Assembly (NCBI GenBank): GCA_036166735.1
Contig: JAYZHG010000102.1
Location: 1-15,518, forward strand
Direction of reading: 5' to 3'
Length of the DNA stretch: 15,518 nt
Origin: JAPYTU01 sp036166735
GTDB taxonomy: Bacteria > Bacteroidota > Bacteroidia > Cytophagales > MED-G16
Part shown: positions 7,283-14,400 of the stretch, one piece after another
Layout: each line of letters opens with the position of its first letter
How positions within the stretch are numbered: position 1 is the stretch's first letter
The notes under the pieces: generated by a model
What the model saw: only the letters and a program-made list of their open reading frames with translations
Database searches by the model: none
What the model was told of the DNA's origin: nothing
Made by a program: the position numbers and the translations under genes

Positions 7283-8688
7283 AGCCATTTTATAGTAAAG
7301 TCAATTAGTTTATTTTTAAAATTATTGTATGGTGGAAATAAGAAATCTGTAGGACTAGATGGTAGGACTTGTTTAAGAATACTTTTTTTATTAGATAATT
7401 CATGAAATCCATAAATACCATGACATCTTCCAGTACCACTATTATTAATTCCACCAAATGGTAAATTATTATTTGAGTAATGTAGTGTACTATGGTTTAT
7501 GCAAACACCTCCAGAAGATGTATTTTTAATTATAGTTTTAATATTATTATTGTTGTTGCTAAATATATATAATGCTAATGGTTTTTCATTTTTATTTATA
7601 AATTCTATAACATCTTCAATTTTATTAAAATCAAAAATTGGAAATAAAGGACCAAAAATTTCTTCTTTATACATTTTTGATTTTTCACTTATATTATCGA
7701 GAAGAGTTGGTTCTATAAAATTTTCTTTTTCATTTATAGTACCACCATATATAATGTTTGCACCTAGTTTTTTTGCGTCTTCTAGTAAATTTATTAATCT
7801 ATTGAAGTGTTTTTTATTAACTATTCTACAATAATCATCAGATTTAATAGGATCATTTGAATAAAGATCTTTGATTGATGAAATTAATTGTTTTATAAAT
7901 TTTTCTTTTATTTTGTTATGAACAAATAGATAATCGGGAGCTATACAAACTTGACCATTATTTAAAAATTTTGACCATGCAATTCTTTTTGCAGCTTTAT
8001 TTATATTACATTTTTCATCAATAATAGTTGGTGATTTACCACCAAGTTCGAGAGTTATAGAAGCTAAATTTTTTGCTGCTTCTTGCATTACAATTTTTCC
8101 AATGGAAGGTGAACCTATAAAAAGTATATGATTAAATTTAAGTTTTAATAATTTTTGAGCTGTTTTAGGCCCTCCTAAAATTACTTTTATTTCCTTTTCA
8201 TCAAATGTATTAGCTACAATTTTTTTAATAATTATAGAAGTTTTTTCTGATATTTCTGATGGTTTAATTATTATAGAATTTCCAGCTGATATTGCATTAA
8301 TTATTGATACAAAAGTTAAATTAATTGGAAAATTCCATGGAGTCATAATTAGGATAATACCTTTAGGTTCGTATTTTATATAGGATTTAGAACCTAGTAG
8401 TGTTAATGGAGTAGGTACTATTTCATCTTTCATCCATTTACTTAAGTTTTTTATATTATGTTTTATTTCAGAAATAACAGGAAAAATTTCAGTAAGATCT
8501 ACATCACTAGAACTTTTTTTAAAATCTTCAAATAGTGCTCTTTTTATTTCATTTCTATATAGAAATATATTTTTTTTAAGTTTTCTGAGTTTTTTTATTC
8601 TTTCTTTTGAAGTAGTATTTTTTATTTGTGGATGGTTTTCCAGTATATGATTGAATGTACTTTCTAATTTTTGAGTTTTTATATTCAT
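7279..8688 (-). CDS. Aldehyde dehydrogenase, class-3-like (NAD(P)+-dependent)
   Basis: Oxidises aldehydes to carboxylic acids using NAD(P)+. 469 aa, the short form typical of class 3 / fatty or aromatic aldehyde dehydrogenases. Catalytic and cofactor residues are present: PWNFP with Asn118, KPSE with Lys142, the glycine-rich segment IGSPSIGK (191-198), TLELGGKSP with general base Glu214, and NNGQVCIAP with nucleophile Cys248. EEIFGPLFP and the C-terminal LFPPY also fit this subgroup. There is no obvious C-terminal membrane anchor, so it is probably cytoplasmic. It is the last gene of a minus-strand unit and starts 3 nt after the stop of the crcB-like remnant, so it probably depends on upstream transcription. 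The native aldehyde cannot be told; a detoxification role beside msrB and an MscS channel is an inference. Confidence 0.92.
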   Translation of the reverse strand: MNIKTQKLESTFNHILENHPQIKNTTSKERIKKLRKLKKNIFLYRNEIKRALFEDFKKSSSDVDLTEIFPVISEIKHNIKNLSKWMKDEIVPTPLTLLGSKSYIKYEPKGIILIMTPWNFPINLTFVSIINAISAGNSIIIKPSEISEKTSIIIKKIVANTFDEKEIKVILGGPKTAQKLLKLKFNHILFIGSPSIGKIVMQEAAKNLASITLELGGKSPTIIDEKCNINKAAKRIAWSKFLNNGQVCIAPDYLFVHNKIKEKFIKQLISSIKDLYSNDPIKSDDYCRIVNKKHFNRLINLLEDAKKLGANIIYGGTINEKENFIEPTLLDNISEKSKMYKEEIFGPLFPIFDFNKIEDVIEFINKNEKPLALYIFSNNNNNIKTIIKNTSSGGVCINHSTLHYSNNNLPFGGINNSGTGRCHGIYGFHELSNKKSILKQVLPSSPTDFLFPPYNNFKNKLIDFTIKWL

Positions 8689-8691
8689 ATC

Positions 8692-8820
8692 TTATTTGAA
8701 AATTCTCATTCCTAAAAAATAAAATGATGATCCAAAATATCCTGAAACATTTTTTGATATTATCCATCTTAAAATGGATCCTATCATCCTCCCTAAACTA
8801 ACAAATAATAGATTTTTCAT
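8692..8820 (-). pseudogene. 42-codon frame resembling the N-terminus of a CrcB/Fluc fluoride channel
   Basis: The frame opens MKNLLFVSLGRMIGSILRWIIS, written here as two pieces: MKNLLFVSL and GRMIGSILRWIIS. It then runs SKNVSGYFGSSF and ends YFLGMRIFK. The pattern G-x-x-x-G-S-x-x-R-W-x-x-S in a first hydrophobic helix is the opening of CrcB/Fluc channels, and the final FLGMRIFK sits where that family has PLGT-x-x-V-N. CrcB proteins are about 120-130 aa with four helices, so this would be only helix 1 and the entry to helix 2. The other two frames downstream show no continuation. Its ATG overlaps the msrB stop as ATGA (8820-8817), and its TAA lies 3 nt before the aldehyde dehydrogenase start. 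It is either a decayed crcB kept as an operon spacer or a genuine small membrane peptide. The homology is judged by eye. Confidence 0.5.
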
Positions 8821-9275
8821 CTTTTATTATTGTCTATAAAATCAAGTGAAGCTGAATTAATACAATATCTTAAACCAGTAGGTTTAGGTCCATCATTAAA
8901 AATGTGTCCAAGATGACTTTTGCAGTTAGAACAAATTATTTCGGTTCGTTTCATACCATACCTATTATCTTCCATGAAATTAACATACTTATCATCTACA
9001 ACATCATAAAAACATGGCCATCCTGTTCCAGAATCAAATTTAGTGTTAGAAGTAAAAAGTTTTTGTCCACAAGCCGCACAATTGTATTCACCTTCTTTTT
9101 TATTATTCCAATATTTTCCAGTAAATGCTTTTTCAGTTCCTTTTTCTCTTAAAATGTAATATTGTTCATTACTTAATTTTTTTTTCCATTTTTCTTCCTC
9201 TGTATTTTTTGTTTGGGAAGTACAGCTAACATTAATAAATAATAAACAAAGTGGAAAAAGAAATAATATTTTCAT
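8817..9275 (-). CDS. msrB: Peptide-methionine (R)-S-oxide reductase MsrB, lipoprotein form
   Basis: Reduces methionine-R-sulfoxide in proteins. 152 aa: a lipoprotein-type signal (1-17) with Cys18 in NVSC, then the MsrB domain (about 31-150). Zinc ligands are two CxxC pairs, Cys66/Cys69 and Cys115/Cys118. Catalytic Cys138 lies in RYCINSASL, and FDSGTGWP (about 80-87) and HLGHIFNDGP are family motifs. The usual resolving Cys before GWP is Thr here, while Cys88 follows the Pro (GWPCFY), so recycling may use Cys88 or go directly through a thioredoxin-like reductant (inference). The signal implies an envelope location, protecting exported proteins. The start lies 8 nt downstream of the MscS gene, and the TGA overlaps the next ATG. 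Confidence 0.93.
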   Translation of the reverse strand: MKILFLFPLCLLFINVSCTSQTKNTEEEKWKKKLSNEQYYILREKGTEKAFTGKYWNNKKEGEYNCAACGQKLFTSNTKFDSGTGWPCFYDVVDDKYVNFMEDNRYGMKRTEIICSNCKSHLGHIFNDGPKPTGLRYCINSASLDFIDNNKR

Positions 9276-9283
9276 AGAATTGA

Positions 9284-10096
9284 TTATTTATTAATACTTA
9301 CATCCATTTGAGGGAATGGTATACTTAGTCCATTTTGAGGAAATTCTTTGTATACCTTTTCATTAAAATCGAATTTTACAGGTTGAAAATTAGCTTTTTT
9401 TACCCACACCCACACTCTTATATTTACCGAACTATCTGCTAGTTCTGATAGTACTATTCTTGGATCTTCATCTTCTAAAATTCTAGAATCTTCTTTTATC
9501 CATTTTAACAATAAATTTTTTGCTAAATCATAGTCATCACCGTATGCTATAGAAAATATCCATTCAATTCTTCTTTTATCTTCTGCGGAAAAATTAGTTA
9601 TTGAACTGCTTTGAAGTACTCCATTTGGAATAATAACTCTCTTATTTTCTATGGTGGTAAGGATAGTATTAAATATTTGAATTTCTTTAACTCTTCCTGA
9701 TAATCCTTCAAATTCGATCCAATCACCCACTCTATATGGTTTAAAAAATAATATCATTACACCGGCAGCAAAATTTTGGAGTGTATCCTTTAAAGCTAAA
9801 CCAACAGCTAATCCTGCAGCACCCAAAATAGCAATAAATGATGTCATTTCAACTCCAATCATTGATAGTACTGAAATAATTAGAGAAACTTGTAAGACAA
9901 TAGTAAGCAGTGATTTGAGAAATGGAATTAAAGAAGGATCAATATTTCTTTTAGTCATTAGTCTATCGAGTCCTTGTATAAATTTTTTTATAATCCATAG
10001 ACCAATGAATAAAAAGACTATTCCAAATATTATGTCTAGAGATTTACTGAGAATAAAATTATATTCTGTGAGATTGAAATTTTTTATAGTTTCCAT
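9284..10096 (-). CDS. Small-conductance mechanosensitive channel, MscS family
   Basis: Tension-gated inner-membrane channel that releases solutes on osmotic downshock. 270 aa, close to classic MscS. Membrane helices are at about 19-38, 60-80 and 84-118. The pore helix contains the glycine/alanine-rich ILGAAGLAVGLALKDTLQNF (90-109), followed by FFKPYRVGDWIE at the entry to the beta domain. PNGVLQSSSITNFS (157-170) and the C-terminal SIPFPQMDV complete the family signature. It lies between the 122-aa gene (33-nt gap) and msrB (8-nt gap) on the same strand. A TAnnTTTG box in the 33-nt gap may give it a promoter of its own. Confidence 0.94.
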   Translation of the reverse strand: METIKNFNLTEYNFILSKSLDIIFGIVFLFIGLWIIKKFIQGLDRLMTKRNIDPSLIPFLKSLLTIVLQVSLIISVLSMIGVEMTSFIAILGAAGLAVGLALKDTLQNFAAGVMILFFKPYRVGDWIEFEGLSGRVKEIQIFNTILTTIENKRVIIPNGVLQSSSITNFSAEDKRRIEWIFSIAYGDDYDLAKNLLLKWIKEDSRILEDEDPRIVLSELADSSVNIRVWVWVKKANFQPVKFDFNEKVYKEFPQNGLSIPFPQMDVSINK

Positions 10097-10119
10097 ATTA
10101 GTGTTTTCTGTTAGTAATT

Positions 10120-10127
10120 CAAATTTA
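10120..10127 (-). promoter_or_regulatory. Possible -7 box before the MscS gene
   Basis: On the minus strand TAAATTTG (10127-10120) matches TAnnTTTG. It lies in the gap after the 122-aa gene, 23 nt before the MscS ATG. It could drive mscS-msrB-ALDH independently. No -33 element is apparent, so chance occurrence is possible. Confidence 0.35.
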
Positions 10128-10129
10128 GT

Positions 10130-10498
10130 TTAATCTTCTGGATAAGGAATAAAAATTATCTTTGAATTGTTATTTAATAGAACTAGTAGACAACAAAATT
10201 CATCTGAATTTTTATATTTTTTCTTAAATTCTTTGATTTGGTGTATTATTTTTTTTTCAATTAGTACTTCCAGATAGGTTGCATAATATTTCCAAGAATT
10301 GTTCATTAATTCTCCTATATCTATAAAAAGACTTCCTATTGAAACAGATTCTTTAGACATAATTATTATGGGATAATTAGAAAAATTATTACTGATAATT
10401 TTAGAACATGCTAATTTTAAATTTTCTGAAACTTTTACAAAGTCTGATGTAATTATTCCTATATTTTTTTCGTTTAAATCATTTGAATTTTTTTCCAT
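10130..10498 (-). CDS. Uncharacterised 122-aa cytoplasmic protein ending in IPYPED
   Basis: Soluble 122-aa protein with no signal peptide or membrane segment. Visible blocks are an N-terminal DFVKVSENLKLACSKI helix, a hydrophobic strand YPIIIMSKE, SIGSLFIDIGEL, a WKYYATYLEVLIEKKIIHQ helix, DEFCCLLVLL with two adjacent Cys, and the terminal strand IIFIPYPED. From memory this looks like a conserved hypothetical protein of Bacteroidota, but I cannot name a family and assign no function. It is the first gene of the minus-strand unit that continues with the MscS channel. A TAnnTTTG box lies 30 nt upstream of its ATG, and it is divergent from the secreted-protein gene with 41 nt between starts. Confidence 0.8.
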   Translation of the reverse strand: MEKNSNDLNEKNIGIITSDFVKVSENLKLACSKIISNNFSNYPIIIMSKESVSIGSLFIDIGELMNNSWKYYATYLEVLIEKKIIHQIKEFKKKYKNSDEFCCLLVLLNNNSKIIFIPYPED

Positions 10499-10527
10499 AA
10501 GCTAAAAAACTTAATTTATATTTATAT

Positions 10528-10535
10528 CAAATTTA
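10528..10535 (-). promoter_or_regulatory. Putative -7 box for the 122-aa/MscS unit
   Basis: On the minus strand TAAATTTG (10535-10528) matches TAnnTTTG and would give a leader of about 20 nt before the ATG at 10498. It lies 5 nt from the divergent start codon at 10540. No equally good plus-strand box is present in the same gap; the nearest is TATATTTA at 10517-10524, one mismatch. Confidence 0.45.
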
Positions 10536-10539
10536 AAAA

Positions 10540-13176
10540 ATGCGGTATTTTAATATACTTTTTTTATATATTTTCTTTTTTCCGAGTGGTCTTTTAGCAA
10601 ATCATATTGTTGGTGGTGAAATTGAAATGATACATATTGGTGCTCCTGGTGAGTTTAAGTATCAAATTAGTTTAATTCAATATTTCGATTGTGCTCAGAC
10701 TGAAAATCCTGGTCCGGATACTTGGGTTACGTATAGAATTTTTAGAAATTCGGATGGTGCTCCAATGCAAGATGGAACTATGTTTATAACTGCCCAAGAA
10801 TTTGTTCCTTATACTAACCCTGATTGTGCTCTTGGTTTTTTGTGTACTCTTAAAGTTACTTATTCTCATGAAGTAATATTAGATCCTACAATTTTTAATG
10901 ATCCTGATGGTTACGTCATTGTTTGGGAGAGATGTTGTAGAAATTGGGCAACAGATAATCTTATTAATCCTGGATGGAATGGGATGACATATGAACTTTA
11001 TTTTCCACCTATAGTAGATGTAAATAATCAACCATATATTAATTCTTCACCAAAACTTTTTCCACCACTAAGTGATTATGCTTGTATTAATCAGTTATTT
11101 TATATTGATTTTGCTGGAACTGATGATGATGGTGATTCAATAGTTTATTCTTTGGCAGCACCTTTGGATGATCATCAACCCAATGATGCTGGTATTAGTG
11201 CTCTTCCTGATCCGACTCCTCCACCTCATCCTATAGTAGACTTTAAGCCTGGATATACTGTAAATAATATGGTTCCAGGAAATCCTTCTTTATCTATTTC
11301 AAGTGATGGTTTTATTACTGTTACACCATCTCAGGTTGGTTTATACGTTTTTTCTGTAACGGCAGACGAATATCGTAATGGAATAAAAATTGGTCAGGCA
11401 AGGAGAGACTTTCAGATGCTTGTAGTAGATGGGTGTAATCCGCCTGATCCACCTGTAGCATTAGTTAAAGTTCCTGGTGAAAAAGGATTTTATAATGAAG
11501 ACGATACAATATTTTTTGTTGCTTCTGTTCCTAAATGTTTTGATTTATTTGTTACTGATGATGCAGGTACCGATGTTACTTTGACTGCAGAAGGTGTTAA
11601 TTTTGGAAAAGAAGGGAGTGATTTATCTGATATATTTTCATTTAGTGAAGGTTCAATTAATGCAGCTGGTGATACACTAAAGGTTGAAGTTTGTGTTTCT
11701 GATTGTCCATATATTCAAAATGAGCCTTATATAATAGATCTTATTGCTGCCGATGATGCATGCCCATTACCACAGAGAGATACTGTAAGAATAACAATTA
11801 TAGTTGAGCCTCCAACTAATGAAGATCCTTATTTTGTTAATCAACTTGATACTAACAAGGTTACTATACCGTGGAATTCACAATATGTAACTACTATAAA
11901 TGGTGTAGATCCAGATTTTGATAGTTTAACTATAAACTATTTTACAGTTCCAGATAAACCAGGATATAACATAGAAGATTATGGAATTTCTTTTATAGCA
12001 TCTGAAAGTGATGCAGGGGCAATTTCTAGTCAACTAATTTTTGATACTAATTGTAGACAGTTTGATTATAGTGATAAAACAAATTTCCTCTTGGGAATAG
12101 TACTTGATGATTTAGATACATGTCTTATATTAAATCAAGATACTATTTATTATGATTTAACAGTTGAGTTACCTATTAATTCAGGTCCAGATCTAGTAGC
12201 AAATAAGCCAATTACTGATTCTGTAAATAATAGGCCTAATTTTTCTATTATTGAAATAGAAACTAATTTATCAGAGACATATTCTTTAGAATTTGATGCT
12301 AATGATTTAGATAATGATACATTAACTCTATCAGCTATTGGTATCGATTTTAATCTTGCGGATATAAATGCATCTTTTTCATCAAATGGTCCTGCAATAG
12401 GTCATGTTGATGGATTATTTGCCATTGATTTTGAATGTATTAATTTTCCTTATGATGGGACAAATCAATATAAAATTAATTTTATAACTGAAGATATTGA
12501 TTTTTGTCAAGAGGTAAATGCAGATACTATACAGCTTATTATTAATATTAATTTAGATGAAAATAGTAAACCCCAAATTACAAATAATAGTGAAGAAGAA
12601 ATTATAGTTAATATGCCATTTGAGATTGATATTAATGCTATTGATGAGGATAATGATATGATTTTATTAGAATTAATTTCTGATGTCTTGCCTGGAGAAT
12701 TTTCATTTGAATCTGCTTCAGGTAGAGGTGAAGTTACAAGTAAATTAAAATGGAATCCTACATGTGAATTTTTGAATAGCGATTTTTCTACAAAAGGATA
12801 TAATTTAACTTTTAGTGTTAGTGATAATAGTTGTCCATTTTTTGCTTCCTCTACAAAAACAATTAAATTCTTATTAAGAAAACCAGAAAAAGACGAGTTT
12901 GGTTTTACACCACCTAATGCGTTTAGTCCAAATAATGATGGTATTAATGATACTTATGTTTTATCAAATTTAATTAATCCATCTCAAAATTTACCAATTG
13001 ATGCATGCGATGATAACTTTGAGTACATTTCTTTTCTTGATAGGACTGGGATAGAAGTTTATAAATCTTATGATAGAAATTTTGAGTGGGATGGTAATGG
13101 TTTGTCTCCTGGTATTTATTTTTATTACATAAAATATACTATTTCTGAATATAAAGGGACTGTAACAAAATTTTAA
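10540..13176 (+). CDS. Secreted surface protein with gliding-motility/T9SS type B C-terminal domain
   Basis: 878-aa protein predicted to be exported by Sec (signal 1-20, cleavage after LLA) and then passed to the type IX secretion system. After the signal comes an NHIVGGEIEM opening and a Cys-containing domain (about 21-170), a start seen in many Bacteroidota surface proteins. The middle is a chain of beta-sandwich-like modules with acidic, possibly calcium-binding motifs: DDDGDS (195-200), DPDFDS (457-462), DLDNDT (589-594), DEDNDM (702-707). Four segments carry Cys pairs with identical spacing (385/408, 505/528, 633/656, 742/765). The C-terminal domain (about 787-878) has NAFSPNNDGINDTY, FLDRTGIEVY, FEWDGNG, LSPGIYFYYIKY and a final KGTVTKF, which is the CHU_C / type B sorting domain. 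Its role is likely adhesion or surface-layer structure; no enzyme motif is seen. It stands alone between divergent and convergent neighbours. Confidence 0.88.
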   Translation: MRYFNILFLYIFFFPSGLLANHIVGGEIEMIHIGAPGEFKYQISLIQYFDCAQTENPGPDTWVTYRIFRNSDGAPMQDGTMFITAQEFVPYTNPDCALGFLCTLKVTYSHEVILDPTIFNDPDGYVIVWERCCRNWATDNLINPGWNGMTYELYFPPIVDVNNQPYINSSPKLFPPLSDYACINQLFYIDFAGTDDDGDSIVYSLAAPLDDHQPNDAGISALPDPTPPPHPIVDFKPGYTVNNMVPGNPSLSISSDGFITVTPSQVGLYVFSVTADEYRNGIKIGQARRDFQMLVVDGCNPPDPPVALVKVPGEKGFYNEDDTIFFVASVPKCFDLFVTDDAGTDVTLTAEGVNFGKEGSDLSDIFSFSEGSINAAGDTLKVEVCVSDCPYIQNEPYIIDLIAADDACPLPQRDTVRITIIVEPPTNEDPYFVNQLDTNKVTIPWNSQYVTTINGVDPDFDSLTINYFTVPDKPGYNIEDYGISFIASESDAGAISSQLIFDTNCRQFDYSDKTNFLLGIVLDDLDTCLILNQDTIYYDLTVELPINSGPDLVANKPITDSVNNRPNFSIIEIETNLSETYSLEFDANDLDNDTLTLSAIGIDFNLADINASFSSNGPAIGHVDGLFAIDFECINFPYDGTNQYKINFITEDIDFCQEVNADTIQLIININLDENSKPQITNNSEEEIIVNMPFEIDINAIDEDNDMILLELISDVLPGEFSFESASGRGEVTSKLKWNPTCEFLNSDFSTKGYNLTFSVSDNSCPFFASSTKTIKFLLRKPEKDEFGFTPPNAFSPNNDGINDTYVLSNLINPSQNLPIDACDDNFEYISFLDRTGIEVYKSYDRNFEWDGNGLSPGIYFYYIKYTISEYKGTVTKF
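11692..12834 (+). repeat. Four degenerate Cys-paired repeats inside the secreted protein
   Basis: Residues 385-765 of the surface protein contain four copies of one pattern: Cys, then an aromatic 11-12 residues later followed by alternating hydrophobics, then D-x-x-C-like ending exactly 23 residues after the first Cys. In three copies a D-T-I/V follows 6-7 residues further on. Pairs are 385/408, 505/528, 633/656 and 742/765, so the period is about 110-130 residues. The coordinates span the first to last paired Cys codons. The copies are divergent in sequence, so they are old tandem domains rather than recent duplications. Confidence 0.6.
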
Positions 13177-13183
13177 ATATTTT

Positions 13184-14344
13184 TTATTTAAGAGCTTTTT
13201 TCAAGTCATCTATAAGTATTTTATTATCTTCTAATCCTATATAAAATCTAATAAAATTTATGGGTAAAAATTCTGTATCATTATAATATTTACTTGGTGA
13301 ATTATATCTAGCAATTTCTGGAAAAATTAAAGATTCATACCCTCCCCAAGAGCAACCCATTTTAAAGTGATGAAGTTTATCGCAGAAAGATTCAATTTCT
13401 TTTCTACTTTGACTTATTAGTTTGATAGAAAATTGTCCACATGGATTTTTTAGGTATTTTTTAACAAGATCTTTCTGATCAAAATTTTTACTATGTGGAT
13501 ATATTACTTTTTCGACTTTTGGATGATTTTCTAAAAATTTTACAATTTCAGGAGTTGATTTACTAATTTGATTCATTCTTACTTTTAGTGTTCTAAGTCC
13601 ATTGATAAAAATCCATGAATTAAATGGTGACATTACGTTTCCAAGTAATGTGTATTCACACTCATAAATTTGATCTATTATTTTTTTTGAACTACATATG
13701 ATTCCTCCCATTGCATTTGAATGACCTCCAATGTATTTTGTTGTTGAATGAATTATAATATCAATTCCCCAATTACTAGGGTTGCAATTTATTGGTGATG
13801 CATAGCTATTGTCTATAGCAGTTACGATATTTTTTTCTTTTGCTAAGTCACTTATTTTTTTTAAATCTTGCATTTCATAAGTCCATGAATTTGGACTTTC
13901 TAAATAAATTAATTTAGTATTATTTTTTATAGCATCTTTGAATTCATCAATACTTTTTCCCTCTATAAATGTTGTTTCTATATTAAATTTTGGAAGAATT
14001 TTATTAGTTAATTTATCTGTTCCAGTATATGGTTTTTTAATACAAATTAAATGATCACCACTCTTTAATTGTGATAACATTGCAATAGCTACAGCTCCCA
14101 TACCACTGCTTACTGCAATTGCTGATTCAGTATTTTCTAGTGCTGCAATTTTTTTTTCTAATACTCTAGTTGTAGGGTTGTGTCCTCTAGTATAAAATGG
14201 TTTTTCATTACTAGTAACCATAGCTTCTCTCATATCTTTTACTTTATCAAATAAAAAATTGGAAGTTGAAAAAATTGGAGGTGAAGCAGCATTGAAATAG
14301 TCTTCTCTATTTTCTCCTAATTCATTAATTATATCGGGTATCAT
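13184..14344 (-). CDS. Cystathionine beta-lyase-like PLP enzyme (Cys/Met metabolism family)
   Basis: Pyridoxal-phosphate enzyme of trans-sulfuration, 386 aa (normal length). Cofactor residues are visible: SSGMGA (79-84), a substrate/PLP Tyr in PYTGTD (Tyr106), Asp178 in AIDNSYASP and Schiff-base Lys203 in HSTTKYIGGHS. YTRGHNPTTRVLE (51-63) supplies the Tyr and Arg that bind phosphate from the neighbouring subunit. SWGGYESLI (332-340) followed by Arg366 in FIRFYIGLED resembles E. coli MetC, where the Trp lines the active site; this favours cystathionine beta-lyase (cystathionine to homocysteine, pyruvate and ammonia). Cystathionine gamma-lyase or gamma-synthase activity cannot be excluded. It is divergent from the short-chain dehydrogenase with 56 nt between starts, and its stop is 7 nt from that of the surface-protein gene. 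Confidence 0.88.
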   Translation of the reverse strand: MIPDIINELGENREDYFNAASPPIFSTSNFLFDKVKDMREAMVTSNEKPFYTRGHNPTTRVLEKKIAALENTESAIAVSSGMGAVAIAMLSQLKSGDHLICIKKPYTGTDKLTNKILPKFNIETTFIEGKSIDEFKDAIKNNTKLIYLESPNSWTYEMQDLKKISDLAKEKNIVTAIDNSYASPINCNPSNWGIDIIIHSTTKYIGGHSNAMGGIICSSKKIIDQIYECEYTLLGNVMSPFNSWIFINGLRTLKVRMNQISKSTPEIVKFLENHPKVEKVIYPHSKNFDQKDLVKKYLKNPCGQFSIKLISQSRKEIESFCDKLHHFKMGCSWGGYESLIFPEIARYNSPSKYYNDTEFLPINFIRFYIGLEDNKILIDDLKKALK

Positions 14345-14400
14345 AGGATTTATTATTTACTAATATAAAAATAGATTATTTTTATAAATTAATATTTATA

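Noticed and set aside
7499..7834. Open frame of 111 codons on the plus strand
   Set aside because: It is antisense to well-conserved aldehyde dehydrogenase sequence. Its hydrophobic composition is what the complement of AT-rich coding DNA gives, and no family motif is present.
8576..8767. Open frame of 63 codons on the minus strand overlapping the aldehyde dehydrogenase start
   Set aside because: It is in another frame across the crcB-like remnant and the ALDH N-terminus. It is Lys/Ile/Phe-rich without motif, and the coupled 8692-8820 frame fits better. I considered it as a frameshifted CrcB continuation but saw no second-helix signature.
8904..9152. Open frame of 82 codons on the plus strand
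   Set aside because: Exact antisense of the MsrB catalytic region; shadow of a conserved gene.
9915..10133. Open frame of 72 codons on the plus strand
   Set aside because: Antisense of MscS helices 1 and 2; its apparent hydrophobicity mirrors that.
10672..10869. Open frame of 65 codons on the minus strand
   Set aside because: Antisense of the surface-protein N-terminal domain, with no start context or motif.
14345..14400. Mirror-placed -7-like boxes (TATTTTTA on both strands) between the PLP enzyme and SDR genes
   Set aside because: Both lack the G of TAnnTTTG and the spacer is almost pure A/T, so chance matches are expected. A promoter for each gene must be nearby, but I cannot place it with confidence.
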